From Beijerinckia sp. 28-YEA-48 (GTDB taxonomy: Bacteria; Pseudomonadota; Alphaproteobacteria; Rhizobiales; Beijerinckiaceae): 64,000 bases of DNA. Shown in pieces: positions 50,874 to 60,140 of this stretch. Each line of letters begins with the position of its first letter. The stretch's first letter is position 1. The DNA lies in the NCBI RefSeq assembly GCF_900104955.1, contig NZ_FNSI01000002.1, positions 428,561 through 492,560 of the forward strand. Direction: 5' to 3'. The notes under the pieces are model-generated. The model made no database searches. It saw only the letters and a program-made list of their open reading frames with translations, and was not told the origin of the DNA. Both the position numbers and the translations under genes were made by a program.

Positions 50874-51505
50874 CCGGCCTTCTCCGCCCCTGGGCCGCGA
50901 TCTTTGAGCAGAAGCTCGGAGACCATGGCCGCGTAATCCGCATCGGGCACATGGCCGGAGACGGTATCGTGAAGGATGGAATCGCCCATCACGATGCAAT
51001 AGAGCAGATAAGCGCGGCGGCGCGCCTCCGGGCGCGTCAGACCGTGCTCGACAAGCAGGCCTTCGAGAAAGCTCAAGCGCAGATGATCGACTTCGCGCAC
51101 AGCGGCCAGCGGCTGCTCGCTGCGGCGCGCCCAATCACGCATACTGTTTTCGACAGCCATCGCCGCCCGCGCCGGCTTCTCGCGGGGCAGCAGCAGCACC
51201 CGCAGCAAGCGCTCGACACTGCTGCCGCCGCGACGCGTGGTCGTCTGAATGACATTCAATGTCATGCGACGGCGCCAGTCGTTGAGCATGGCCTGCAGCA
51301 GATCAAGGCGCTTGTTGAAGTGCCAGTAGAAGCTGCCCTTGGTCACGCCCATCTTGCTGCTGAGCCGGTCCAAATTGATGCCGCGCACATTCTCCTTCAC
51401 GAGAATATCGGTGGCCGCGCGAATCCAATCCGCTTCCTTCAGCGGCGAATCCTTAATGCGCTGGGTCTTGGCGCGTTTGCGTTTGGGAGCTGCGGGCGGC
51501 GTCAT
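50870..51505 (-). CDS. TetR family transcriptional regulator
   Basis: A 211-residue regulator: basic N-terminal arm (PKRKRAKTQRI), helix-turn-helix at about 28-75 (ADWIRAATDILVKENVRGINLDRL, then GVTKGSFYWHFNKRLDLLQ) and a helical ligand domain. ATG 51505, with CAGGA upstream, was preferred; longer readings add about 60 unrelated residues. It is convergent with the aldolase and divergent from the Liv-type importer, whose promoter carries a palindrome also found before the aromatic operon. It is the obvious repressor of both. Confidence 0.88.
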   Translation of the reverse strand: MTPPAAPKRKRAKTQRIKDSPLKEADWIRAATDILVKENVRGINLDRLSSKMGVTKGSFYWHFNKRLDLLQAMLNDWRRRMTLNVIQTTTRRGGSSVERLLRVLLLPREKPARAAMAVENSMRDWARRSEQPLAAVREVDHLRLSFLEGLLVEHGLTRPEARRRAYLLYCIVMGDSILHDTVSGHVPDADYAAMVSELLLKDRGPGAEKAG

Positions 51506-51809
51506 GAGCAATCCTGAAAGCGCATCGGTCTGAGGCAACAATACCTTGCGGAATATAATCAAAACAGCGGCGCGTCCAGACAGGGAGACGTCGGGCAGAT
51601 CACTTCCCAAGTCCACATAGCCTGGTGATAACCCGACCATCTGCCCAATAGATGGCCATGCGCTTTTCGACTTCAGCCCAAGTTTCAAAGCCGCTTTCTA
51701 GACCATCCGTAAAAGTACTGATTTAATGTCTCCGCACCGAAGGCATTGCCATATTCGGCTATTTTTCGCCAACCATTCCGCAAAGCGAGGCTGCTCCATC
51801 CTCTTAAAA
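51506..51809. other. Intergenic region upstream of the TetR gene
   Basis: No gene. AGTACT at 51714-51719 followed by GATTTAAT is a partial match to the TetR-type sites and could be an autoregulatory half site. Otherwise AT-richer sequence with no recognised element. Confidence 0.4.
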
Positions 51810-51852
51810 CAGTACTTTAAAGTATTGACAGAAGGTCGGCGCTCGCTATGGT
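51810..51852 (+). promoter_or_regulatory. Promoter with TetR-type operator for the importer operon
   Basis: CAGTACT-TTAA-AGTATTG (51810-51827) is one mismatch from perfect. Its last three bases begin TTGACA (51825-51830); TATGGT at 51847-51852 could be the -10 with a 16-base spacer. Placement of the operator on the -35 is the same as at 41929-41949. Confidence 0.65.
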
Positions 51853-51951
51853 GGCACCCGAGAGCAGCGACAGGGGAAGCCGCTCCGAACAGGCGCCACG
51901 ACCATGCGAGCGCCCGACATCAGCCGCTGGGGATTATTCGGGAGGGGAAAT

Positions 51952-53088
51952 ATGCTGGCTAAATCAATGCTATTTGGTTTGGGTGTACTCACCGTTGCGA
52001 CTGCCGCGCGAGCGGATGTCTCGGTGTGCATTTCTGTCTCCGCGACGGGGCCCGCCTCGGCGCTCGGCTCCACGCAGCAGAATTCCGTTCGCTTCCTGCC
52101 GCCGAAGGTCGCGGACCAGACCCTGCGCTACACCGTCTATGACGATGCGACCGACACCAGCCTCGCCACGCAGAATGCGCGCAAATGCGTCAACGACCAG
52201 GCGGCCGACGTTCTGATCGGCGGCAGCGGCACGCCGACGGCAGCGGCCATCGCGCCTGTGGCTGCGGAAGCGCAGATTCCTTTTCTCTCGCTCGCGCCGT
52301 TCGCCGCCAAGGGTGATCAAAGCAAGTGGAGCTTCGTCGTGCCGCAGCCCATGCGCGTGATGATCGAAGCTATCGTCGGCGACATCAAGACCAAAGGCAT
52401 CAAGAAGCTCGGCTACATCGGCTATAACGACAGCCTCGGCGATCTCACGCTCAACTCGCTTCTGCCCCTGGCGCAGGCGGCCGGAATCACCGTTTCGCCC
52501 ATCGAACGCTTCGCCCGCAACGACACCAGCGTCACCGCGCAAGTGCTCAAGATCGTCGCGGAAAATCCGGGCGCCGTACTGGTCGTCGGCTCGGGCGCAC
52601 CCGCCGCCGGCCCCAATCTCGCGCTGGCGGAGCGCGGCTATAGCGGCCAGATCTATCACACCCATGGCTCGGCCAGCCCGGCCTTTCTGCAGGTCGCCGG
52701 CGCTTCCGCCAATGGCACCATCCTGCCCGTCGGCCCGATCGGCATCGTCGAACAGTTGAGCGACGACAATCCGAGCAAGATCATCGGCGCGAAATATAAA
52801 ACCAGCTACGAAGCCGTGTTCGGCGCCGGCTCCATCTCCAGCTTCGGCGGCTATCTCTACGATGCGGCGCTGATCGTCGCGACCACAACGCCCAAGGCCC
52901 TCGAAGCGGGAAAGCCCGGCACCCCCGCCTTCCGCAATGCGCTGCGCACGGCATTTGAGAACCTGCCCGGCGTTCCCGGCGTCCACGGCGTCTATGCCAG
53001 CACGCCCGACAATCACGAACTGGCCGACAATGCCAAGAGCCGCGTCATGACGCGGGTCGTCGGCGGCAAACTCACCCTCCTGCCGTAA
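51952..53088 (+). CDS. Branched-chain amino acid-type ABC substrate-binding protein (LivJ-like)
   Basis: A 378-residue periplasmic protein with a signal peptide (LAKSMLFGLGVLTVATAARA) and a type-I binding fold: VSVCISVSATGPASALGSTQQNSV, then KKLGYIGYNDSLGD and FGGYLYDAALIVATTT. GGGAGGGG precedes ATG 51952. In aromatic operons these proteins bind aryl acids rather than amino acids, which I infer here from the shared operator and CoA ligase. Confidence 0.9.
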   Translation: MLAKSMLFGLGVLTVATAARADVSVCISVSATGPASALGSTQQNSVRFLPPKVADQTLRYTVYDDATDTSLATQNARKCVNDQAADVLIGGSGTPTAAAIAPVAAEAQIPFLSLAPFAAKGDQSKWSFVVPQPMRVMIEAIVGDIKTKGIKKLGYIGYNDSLGDLTLNSLLPLAQAAGITVSPIERFARNDTSVTAQVLKIVAENPGAVLVVGSGAPAAGPNLALAERGYSGQIYHTHGSASPAFLQVAGASANGTILPVGPIGIVEQLSDDNPSKIIGAKYKTSYEAVFGAGSISSFGGYLYDAALIVATTTPKALEAGKPGTPAFRNALRTAFENLPGVPGVHGVYASTPDNHELADNAKSRVMTRVVGGKLTLLP

Positions 53089-53103
53089 GCGAAGGAACAC
53101 AGG

Positions 53104-54957
53104 ATGCTTGACGTGGTGGGAAAGCCTGACGCCCTCGGGGCGATGTTCGCGCAGCCGGACGTGACCGTGGAACGGCGCAGCGATGGCAGTTTCATTCTGT
53201 CGTCCAACACGACGGCGGTACAAACCTCCGCCACGGTCGGCGCGTGGTTGGAACATTGGGCCCGCGCCACGCCGGACAATGTGTTCGTCGCGCAGCGGGA
53301 CCAGGCCGGTGCGCCCTGGCGGCGCGTGACCTATCGGCAGGCATGGGCCAGCGTTCTTTCCATCGCCACGGCCCTGTCACAACGCGATCTCTCGCCCGAA
53401 CGGCCTTTGGCCGTTCTGTCGGACAATTCGATCGAGGTTCTGCTCCTGAGCCTGGCGGCGATCCAGATCGGTGTGCCCGTCGTCAGTATCACCTCCGCTT
53501 ATTCTCTTGTCGCGACGGACTATGCCAAGCTCGAAGCGATGATCGCTCTGTCGACGCCCGGCCTCATCTACGCCGACGACGGCCCGCGTTATGCCAAGGC
53601 CTTGGCGGCGATAGATCCCCACGGCCCGCATGAAGTCGTGTCCCTTCACAACACGCGGTCGGGCGACACCGCCTTCCAGGATTTGTGCGTCCCTGCGGAC
53701 GAAGCGCGGGTGCGCGCGCGCATGACGACGGTGGGTCCGGATACGATCACACGCATTCTGTTCACCTCCGGCTCCACGGGCACGCCGAAGGGCGTGATCA
53801 ACACGCAGCGCATGAACACCACGATGGCTGATGCGCGTACGCAGCTCTGGCCCGTTCTCGAACGCATGCCGCCAGTGATCGTCGATTGGCTGCCCTGGAG
53901 CCACACGTTCGGCGCCAATCACAACCTGTTCCTGATCATGCGCAATGGCGGCGCGATGTATATCGATGCCGGCCGCCCCGCGCCCGGCCTGATGGACACC
54001 ACTTTGGCGAATATCCGCGACGTCAGACCCAACATCTTCCTGAACGTGCCACGCGGCTTCGATATGCTGGTCGACGTCATGGATGCCGACAAGGAATTTC
54101 GCCGACAGTTCTTCATGTCCGTCAAAATCATGTTCTATGCCGGTGCCGCGCTCGGCATCAAAACGTGGACGCGGCTGCAGGAGCACTCCATTGCCGCCGT
54201 CGGCACGATGACACCGACATTGACGGCCTGGGGTTCGACGGAAACCTCGCCCGTGGCAACCGATTGCCATTACATGGCCGAGACCAATGGCAATATCGGC
54301 GTGCCGATCCCCGGATGTCAGATCAAACTGCTGCCGCGCGGCGACAAGATCGAGGCGCGGATCAAGGGGCCGAACGTGACGCCGGGCTATTTCCGCTCGC
54401 CCGAGCTGACGGCGGAAGCTTTCGACGAGGAGGGCTTCTACAAAATCGGTGATGCCTTGCGGCTCGCCGACGACAGCGATCCTAATCGCGGCATGATCTT
54501 CGACGGCCGGATCGGTGAGGATTTCAAACTGCTTACCGGCACCTGGGTCAATGTCGCGACCGTCAAGGCACGCGCCGTCGCCGCTTTGGCGCCGCTCGCA
54601 CAAGAGGTCGTCGTCGCCGGCCACGACGCCGATCACATCGGCTTTTTGATCTTTCCAAATCTCGCGGCCTGCCAGGCCCTCTCCGGCCTGCCTGAGACGG
54701 CAACGCGGGCGCAGATATTGGCGGCCCCCACGGTCGTCGCACGGGTCCGCGAGGCGATGCAGGCGTTGCGCGCGCAAGGCGGCGGCAGTTCCAGCTATGC
54801 GGCCGCTGCCCTGCTGCTCATCGAACCGCCTTCGATCAACGACGGCGAGATCACCGACAAAGGCTATATCAATCAGCGGCGGGTCCAGACCTGCCGCGCT
54901 GACCTTGTCGCCGCGCTCATGTCCGCTTCTCCGGCGCCGGGGCGGATCACGCTTTGA
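53104..54957 (+). CDS. AMP-dependent CoA ligase, feruloyl-CoA synthase-like
   Basis: A 617-residue adenylate-forming enzyme: P-loop TSGSTGTPKG at about 221-230, LPWSHTFGANHNL, GWGSTETSPV-like segment (AWGSTETSP) and the hinge after FDGRIGEDFKLLTGTWVN. The GEDFKLLTGTWV motif and the long C-terminus are of the feruloyl-CoA synthase group. It activates an aryl or arylalkenoic acid to its CoA thioester. This step is not needed for the meta-cleavage operon, so it may handle a side-chain-bearing substrate. Confidence 0.9.
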   Translation: MLDVVGKPDALGAMFAQPDVTVERRSDGSFILSSNTTAVQTSATVGAWLEHWARATPDNVFVAQRDQAGAPWRRVTYRQAWASVLSIATALSQRDLSPERPLAVLSDNSIEVLLLSLAAIQIGVPVVSITSAYSLVATDYAKLEAMIALSTPGLIYADDGPRYAKALAAIDPHGPHEVVSLHNTRSGDTAFQDLCVPADEARVRARMTTVGPDTITRILFTSGSTGTPKGVINTQRMNTTMADARTQLWPVLERMPPVIVDWLPWSHTFGANHNLFLIMRNGGAMYIDAGRPAPGLMDTTLANIRDVRPNIFLNVPRGFDMLVDVMDADKEFRRQFFMSVKIMFYAGAALGIKTWTRLQEHSIAAVGTMTPTLTAWGSTETSPVATDCHYMAETNGNIGVPIPGCQIKLLPRGDKIEARIKGPNVTPGYFRSPELTAEAFDEEGFYKIGDALRLADDSDPNRGMIFDGRIGEDFKLLTGTWVNVATVKARAVAALAPLAQEVVVAGHDADHIGFLIFPNLAACQALSGLPETATRAQILAAPTVVARVREAMQALRAQGGGSSSYAAAALLLIEPPSINDGEITDKGYINQRRVQTCRADLVAALMSASPAPGRITL

Positions 54958-55003
54958 TCAATCCCTTCTCGCTCTGGATTGTCCAGACAGCGGGCGCACG
55001 ACC

Positions 55004-56041
55004 ATGAGCAGCGCCATCGCCCTCTTTCTGCTGCAGGACGGTTTGACCACCGGCCTCGTCTACGCACTCGTCGGCGTCGCCCTCGTTCTGGTGTTCTCGC
55101 TGACGCGCGTCATCATGCTTTTCATCGGCGAGTTCGTCGGCTTCGGCGCTCTGACGCTGACCGCGTTGCAAGCCGGCCAGCGGCCCAGGATCGTCTGGCT
55201 GCTGCTGGCGCTGGGCGCGCTGTTCACGCTGGTCCGTTTGCTGCGCCAGCGGCATACAGCGCGTGCCGGCGACATTCTATGGGTCATCTGTCTCGGGCTG
55301 CTCTTTCCGGCTCTCGTTGCGACAGCGGCCTGGTTCGCGCCCCCCTTCGCCCTGCCGCTTGCGCTGAACGTCGTGCTCACCCTGGCCCTTGTCGTCCCGA
55401 TGGCCGGCTATCTCTACGGCGCGATCTATCAGCCGATCGAAGATGCCAGCATCCTGACGCTGTTGATCACCGCAGTCGGCATCCATCTCGTGCTGCTGGG
55501 CTTTGGCCTTGTCGTCTTTGGTCCTGACGGCACGCGCTCCCCGGCCCTCGCCAGCGGCGCGCTGTCGCTCGGCTCGGTGCGGCTGACCGGTCAGGCCATC
55601 GCCATCTTCGTAGTCACGGCAAGCTTCGTCGTCGGTCTCTCGCTGTTCTTCAGATGCAGCCAATGGGGCACTGCCTTACGCGCCACGGCCGTCAATCGCC
55701 TCGGCGCCCGCCTTGTCGGCATTCCAGCGGCGATCTCAGGCCAGATCGCCTTTCTGCTTGGCGGCTTGATCGCCACCGTCTGCGGCCTCCTGATCGGACC
55801 GATGACGACCATTTTTTACGATACCGGCTTCGCTATCGCCCTCAAGGGTTTCGTCGCGGCCGTGCTGGGTGGACTGATCAGCTATCCGTTGACGGCGATA
55901 GCCGCGCTCGCCATCGGCGCTCTGGAAGCCTTCTCATCCTTTGTCGCCAGCCAATACAAGGATGCGATCGTGTTTTCGCTCATCCTGCCGGTTCTGCTGA
56001 TCCGCTCATTCATCGCCCATGATCAAGGGGAGGAGGAATGA
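55004..56041 (+). CDS. Branched-chain-type ABC permease (LivH-like)
   Basis: A 345-residue membrane protein: LLQDGLTTGLVYALVGVALVLVFSLTRVIM at the N-terminus and the loop FFRCSQWGTALRATAVNRLGARLVGI, both LivH features. The ATG at 55004 was chosen; longer readings overlap the CoA ligase. Pairs with the LivM domain of the next gene. Confidence 0.9.
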   Translation: MSSAIALFLLQDGLTTGLVYALVGVALVLVFSLTRVIMLFIGEFVGFGALTLTALQAGQRPRIVWLLLALGALFTLVRLLRQRHTARAGDILWVICLGLLFPALVATAAWFAPPFALPLALNVVLTLALVVPMAGYLYGAIYQPIEDASILTLLITAVGIHLVLLGFGLVVFGPDGTRSPALASGALSLGSVRLTGQAIAIFVVTASFVVGLSLFFRCSQWGTALRATAVNRLGARLVGIPAAISGQIAFLLGGLIATVCGLLIGPMTTIFYDTGFAIALKGFVAAVLGGLISYPLTAIAALAIGALEAFSSFVASQYKDAIVFSLILPVLLIRSFIAHDQGEEE

Positions 56042-57804
56042 GCCCCTCGTTCCGCACCATCGCGCTGGCGATCTTCATCGCCGCCAGCCTGCTGCTGCCG
56101 ATCCTCGCGCCATCGGGCACGCTGGTCGTTCTGGCCATCTATATCGGCCTCGCCTCCCTGGTTGCCATCGGCTTGGTCCTGCTGACCGGTGTCGGCGGCA
56201 TGACGTCGTTTGGACAAGCAGCGATGATGGGTATCGGCGCCTATGCGACGGCGCTGGTCACCACGCGTCTCGGCTGGTCACCCTGGCTCGCCTTGCCGAT
56301 CGCGCTCATCGCCACCGGCGGCATATCCACGCTTCTGGGACTGCTGACCATTCGCCTCTCCGGCCACTTTCTGCCGCTGGGCACCATCGCCTGGGCGCTG
56401 GCACTCTATTATCTTTATGGGGCCCTGCCTTTTCTCGGTGGTTATGACGGCCTGTCGGGCATTCCCGCGCTGACCTTTGGCCCCTTCGATCTCTCGACAC
56501 CCAGGGCCTTCTATCCGCTGGTCTGGATCACCGTCGTCCTCGCGGTTGTCGCCACGTCCAATCTTCTCGACTCGCGCCCCGGCCGCATCATTCGCACCTT
56601 GCGCTCCGGCAGCAGCGCCGTCGAAGCCTTCGGCGCGACGACCTGGCGGCTGCGGCTGTTCGTCTTCGTCTATGCCGGTGTTCTGGCTGGTCTCGCCGGA
56701 TGGCTATTCGCTCTGTTTCAACGGGCTGTCAGCGCCTCGCCCTTTGGGCTCAACGCCGGGCTGGAATATCTGCTCATGGCGGTGATCGGCGGCGCCGGTC
56801 ATATCGGCGGCGCCATTTTCGGCGCGGCCGTGGTGGTCCTGTCGCGCAATGTCTTTCAAGACATCCTGCCGCTCGTCTTCGGCCAAACCAGTAACTTCCA
56901 GGCGATTGCCTTCGGCCTTCTCCTCGTCATGCTGCTGCAATGGGCGCCGGATGGAGTGTGGCGTCCACTGAGCCGCTGGTTTGTACGCCACCGCAACACC
57001 CTGCCGCGCCGTTCCGACATTCTGCCGAAAGCCGAACAACCGGAACGCGGCAGCCGGCTTCTGAGTGTCGAGGGATTGCAAAAGCGCTTCGGCGGACTGG
57101 TCGCCGTCAATCAGGTCGACTTTGCGATCGATGCCGGCGAAATCGTCGGCCTGATCGGCCCGAACGGCGCCGGCAAAAGCACGACCTTCAACCTGATCAC
57201 CGGCCTGCAACGGGCGAGCGGCGGCCGTGTTCGCCTGGCCGGACGAACGATCAGCGGCCTGCCCTCGCGCCGCATCGCAAGGCTGCGCGTGGCCCGCACG
57301 TTCCAGCATGTCAAACTCGTGCCGTCGATGAGCGTGCTCGACAATGTGGCGATCGGCGCCCATCTGCGCAGTCACAGCGGTGTCCTACAGGCCCTCCTGC
57401 GCCTTGATCGCACCGAAGAGGCCCGCGTCTTCGCGGAAGCCATGCGCGCCCTGGAGCGCGTCGGTCTGGCCGAACGCGCCGGCGACGAGACGGGTAGCCT
57501 GGCCCTGGGCCAGTTGCGCATCGTCGAAATCGCCCGCGCGCTCTGCATGGATCCTGTTCTGCTGCTGCTGGATGAACCTGCCGCCGGTCTGCGCCATCAC
57601 GAGAAGGCGGCGCTTGCTACCCTGCTCAAGGCTTTGGCCCAATCCGGCGTCACCATTCTCATCGTCGAACACGATATGGAATTCGTCATGAACCTGTGTG
57701 ACCGGTTGGTGGTCCTCAATTTTGGCTCGAAACTGGCCGATGGCCTGCCGGAAGCCGTGCGCACCGACCCGCAAGTTCTTATCGCCTACATGGGGGCCGC
57801 ATGA
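56038..57804 (+). CDS. LivM-LivG fusion: ABC permease and ATP-binding protein in one chain
   Basis: A 588-residue fusion. Residues 1-320 form a LivM-like permease (YIGLASLVAIGLVLLTGVGGMTSFGQAAMMGIGAYA); residues 340-588 a LivG-like ATPase with Walker A GPNGAGKST near 374, the LALGQLRIVEIARAL signature and Walker B LLLLDEPAAGL. Fusions of this kind are known. The linker around residues 315-340 is short and basic. The ATG overlaps the LivH stop codon. Confidence 0.92.
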   Translation: MSPSFRTIALAIFIAASLLLPILAPSGTLVVLAIYIGLASLVAIGLVLLTGVGGMTSFGQAAMMGIGAYATALVTTRLGWSPWLALPIALIATGGISTLLGLLTIRLSGHFLPLGTIAWALALYYLYGALPFLGGYDGLSGIPALTFGPFDLSTPRAFYPLVWITVVLAVVATSNLLDSRPGRIIRTLRSGSSAVEAFGATTWRLRLFVFVYAGVLAGLAGWLFALFQRAVSASPFGLNAGLEYLLMAVIGGAGHIGGAIFGAAVVVLSRNVFQDILPLVFGQTSNFQAIAFGLLLVMLLQWAPDGVWRPLSRWFVRHRNTLPRRSDILPKAEQPERGSRLLSVEGLQKRFGGLVAVNQVDFAIDAGEIVGLIGPNGAGKSTTFNLITGLQRASGGRVRLAGRTISGLPSRRIARLRVARTFQHVKLVPSMSVLDNVAIGAHLRSHSGVLQALLRLDRTEEARVFAEAMRALERVGLAERAGDETGSLALGQLRIVEIARALCMDPVLLLLDEPAAGLRHHEKAALATLLKALAQSGVTILIVEHDMEFVMNLCDRLVVLNFGSKLADGLPEAVRTDPQVLIAYMGAA

Positions 57805-58517
57805 GCCCGCCGGTTCTGGAGCTGCGCAACGTCAGCGTCCGCTATGGGCAGGTGGAAGCAGTGCGCGACATTTCGATGAGTGTGGACAAAGGACAGATCG
57901 TCTCGATCATCGGTGCCAATGGCGCCGGCAAATCGACGCTTCTCAACGCCACCATGGGCCTTCTGCCCTTCGATGGCGACCTGCGGCTTTACGGTGAGGA
58001 TGGCGCTCTGCTTTTGATCGAGGAGCGCGTGCGACGTGGCCTCGTCCTCATTCCAGAACGGCGGGAGCTGTTCGGCCCGCTCACGGTCGAGGAAAATCTC
58101 ATGCTCGGTGGCTTCACCCATCCCACTCAACGCGTTGAAAATCTCGAAGCCGCTTTCATCATGTTCCCCCGGCTAAGGGAACGTCGGCGGCAGCAAGCGA
58201 ACACGTTGTCGGGGGGCGAGCGGCAGATGCTCGCCATGGGACGCGCCCTGATGGCCAATCCGCGCGTGCTCCTGTTGGACGAGCCAAGCCTCGGCCTGGC
58301 GCCGCGCATCGTGCAGGAGATTCTCGAGATCGTGGTCGCCCTGAAGCAAAAGGGCGTCGCGACCATTCTGGTCGAGCAGAATGCCCGGGCCGCCTTGCGC
58401 ATCGCCGATCATGCCCATGTCATGGAACACGGCCGCTTCACCCTATCGGGCAGCGGCAGCGAGATCGCGCGCGATCCACGCGTCGAAGAAATATACATGG
58501 GTAGCGTGTTGAATTGA
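57801..58517 (+). CDS. Branched-chain-type ABC ATP-binding protein (LivF-like)
   Basis: A 238-residue ATPase with Walker A GANGAGKST near residue 38, LSGGERQMLAMGRALM and Walker B VLLLDEPSLGLAP. The start overlaps the preceding stop (ATGA). Completes the importer with the LivJ-, LivH- and LivM/G-like proteins. Confidence 0.92.
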   Translation: MSPPVLELRNVSVRYGQVEAVRDISMSVDKGQIVSIIGANGAGKSTLLNATMGLLPFDGDLRLYGEDGALLLIEERVRRGLVLIPERRELFGPLTVEENLMLGGFTHPTQRVENLEAAFIMFPRLRERRRQQANTLSGGERQMLAMGRALMANPRVLLLDEPSLGLAPRIVQEILEIVVALKQKGVATILVEQNARAALRIADHAHVMEHGRFTLSGSGSEIARDPRVEEIYMGSVLN

Positions 58518-58543
58518 TAGATCCCATGAAGTGGAGCGATGAT

Positions 58544-58933
58544 ATGCCGTTTGTATGGTCGCAAATCCTGATCATTCTGTGCATCGCCTACAATGTCGGC
58601 TTCGCGCTCTTTCACCTCTGTTTCTGGCGTTTGTTTCGCTGGCCCAAAACCCTGATGCCGAGCGGAGAGTTGAACAGCGCGGTCACGCAAACGCTAAATG
58701 TGATGCTGACCTATGTCTTCCTCGCCTATGCCGCGGGGCTTTTGACGGCGATGCTGTCCAAGCCTGAGACATTGCATCCTCTGGCCATCGCGGGAGCCCT
58801 CTTCTGGCTTCTGCGGCTGGTGCTGCAACCCTGGCTCTTTCCCAGCTCCCGCGTGAGCCGGATTGTCACCCTGATTTTTGCCCTTGGTGTCGTACTTCAT
58901 GCCGGAGTGTGGTTGGCCAGCTATCGGTCTTAG
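58544..58933 (+). CDS. Four-span membrane protein of unknown function
   Basis: A 129-residue hydrophobic protein with four predicted helices (QILIILCIAYNVGFALFHLCF, LNVMLTYVFLAYAAGLLTAM, HPLAIAGALFWLLRLVLQPW, IVTLIFALGVVLHAGVW). GTGGAG lies at good spacing before ATG 58544; ATG 58526 is an alternative. It ends the importer operon. I do not recognise a family with certainty. Confidence 0.75.
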   Translation: MPFVWSQILIILCIAYNVGFALFHLCFWRLFRWPKTLMPSGELNSAVTQTLNVMLTYVFLAYAAGLLTAMLSKPETLHPLAIAGALFWLLRLVLQPWLFPSSRVSRIVTLIFALGVVLHAGVWLASYRS

Positions 58934-59018
58934 TCACATACCGCCGCTTGATAAAATTCCGACATGCGGACGACGCACATCGAGTACACCGCCAACAAAA
59001 TATGTGGTCGAAGGCGAA

Positions 59019-60140
59019 CTAAAAAACAGGTTCCCGGATCACATCGTAAATCTCCTGTGACAATGTGCGTTGGTTCGCCAGCGGCGCTCCCTCCATTTCC
59101 AGCCTTCCCAGTGCAATCGAGCCGTTGACCACCGCCGTACAGCGATCATGGCGGCGTTCCTCGAAAGCAGAAAATAGATCCGATGCACCCTCGCGGATAA
59201 GTTCGGCCAGAACTATTCCGTCCTCGACAGCGAGCCCCGCGCCATAGCCCACATGCGGCGTAGTGGCATGAACCGCGTCACCGATCAGCAAAACGCGCCC
59301 CATATGCCAAGGCAACGGCAGCAGAAGCGTCTCTAGCGGACGATAATTGATTAGCGAGCCCGATCCGAGATGATCACGGATAGAGCCTATATGCCCCCCA
59401 AAATCACTCAGCTTGGTGCGCAGCAGTTCCGGCCAATCCGCCTCGTCATGCCAGGGGTTGTCAGGCTCTGGCACGAGGAGAAACAGATACATCTCTGCAT
59501 CGGAAACGGGATTGATTCCGGCTTTGTACTCGGTGCCAAAATAAAGCTCGCTCGTCGTCACGTTAACAGGACGAGGGGCGACGGCACGCCAGCACCCTTG
59601 TCCAGTAAATTGCGGCCGCGGCGCATCCAGCCAGAGTTGCTGGCGCGTCGTCGACATCAGTCCGTCCGCTCCAATGGCGAAATCAAAGCGGCCCTCGCTC
59701 CCGTCACTGAAATAGGCCCTGATGGCGTCCGGCTCCTCGCACCAATGACTGACCGTGACGCCAGTGCGGTAGCGAATGCCGCGCTCGACCGCGGCTTCTT
59801 GCATGATGCGATGCAGAACCGGACGGAGAATACCACCCATGATGGGCACGTCACGGCCATAGACTTCTTCCGTGCTGCTCTCAACGAGCACTTTGCCGAA
59901 GCGGTCACAAACGCGCGACGTTCCATGGACATAACCGGCCTCTACGATCCGATCGAGGACGCCAAGAGTCTTGAAAGCACGTGCCGTCGCCCCATTGAAT
60001 GTGAGGCCGGCACCGAGCGCGCGCCAATTCGCGTCGCGTTCAATCAGTAAAATATCGCAACCCGCTTGCGACAGAGCGATAGCGGCCGACAGGCCACCGA
60101 TGCCACCTCCGACAATAAGAACTCTCTTCCGCCGGCTCAT
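59019..60140 (-). CDS. FAD-dependent aromatic monooxygenase (salicylate hydroxylase-like)
   Basis: A 373-residue flavoprotein: GxGxxG at the N-terminus (VLIVGGGIGGLSAAIAL), and the FAD ribityl motif LLIGDAVHATTPHVGYGAGLAVEDG near 285. These are features of class A single-component hydroxylases that use NAD(P)H and O2. ATG 60140 overlaps the stop of the amidohydrolase gene (ATGA). It is the last gene of the leftward module, so it may act on the primary substrate or an intermediate. Confidence 0.9.
   Translation of the reverse strand: MSRRKRVLIVGGGIGGLSAAIALSQAGCDILLIERDANWRALGAGLTFNGATARAFKTLGVLDRIVEAGYVHGTSRVCDRFGKVLVESSTEEVYGRDVPIMGGILRPVLHRIMQEAAVERGIRYRTGVTVSHWCEEPDAIRAYFSDGSEGRFDFAIGADGLMSTTRQQLWLDAPRPQFTGQGCWRAVAPRPVNVTTSELYFGTEYKAGINPVSDAEMYLFLLVPEPDNPWHDEADWPELLRTKLSDFGGHIGSIRDHLGSGSLINYRPLETLLLPLPWHMGRVLLIGDAVHATTPHVGYGAGLAVEDGIVLAELIREGASDLFSAFEERRHDRCTAVVNGSIALGRLEMEGAPLANQRTLSQEIYDVIREPVF

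Noticed and set aside
51970..53256. Minus-strand frame of 428 codons
   Set aside because: Shadow of the LivJ-like gene, which has a signal peptide and ribosome site.
53377..54777. Minus-strand frame of 466 codons
   Set aside because: Shadow of the CoA ligase gene.
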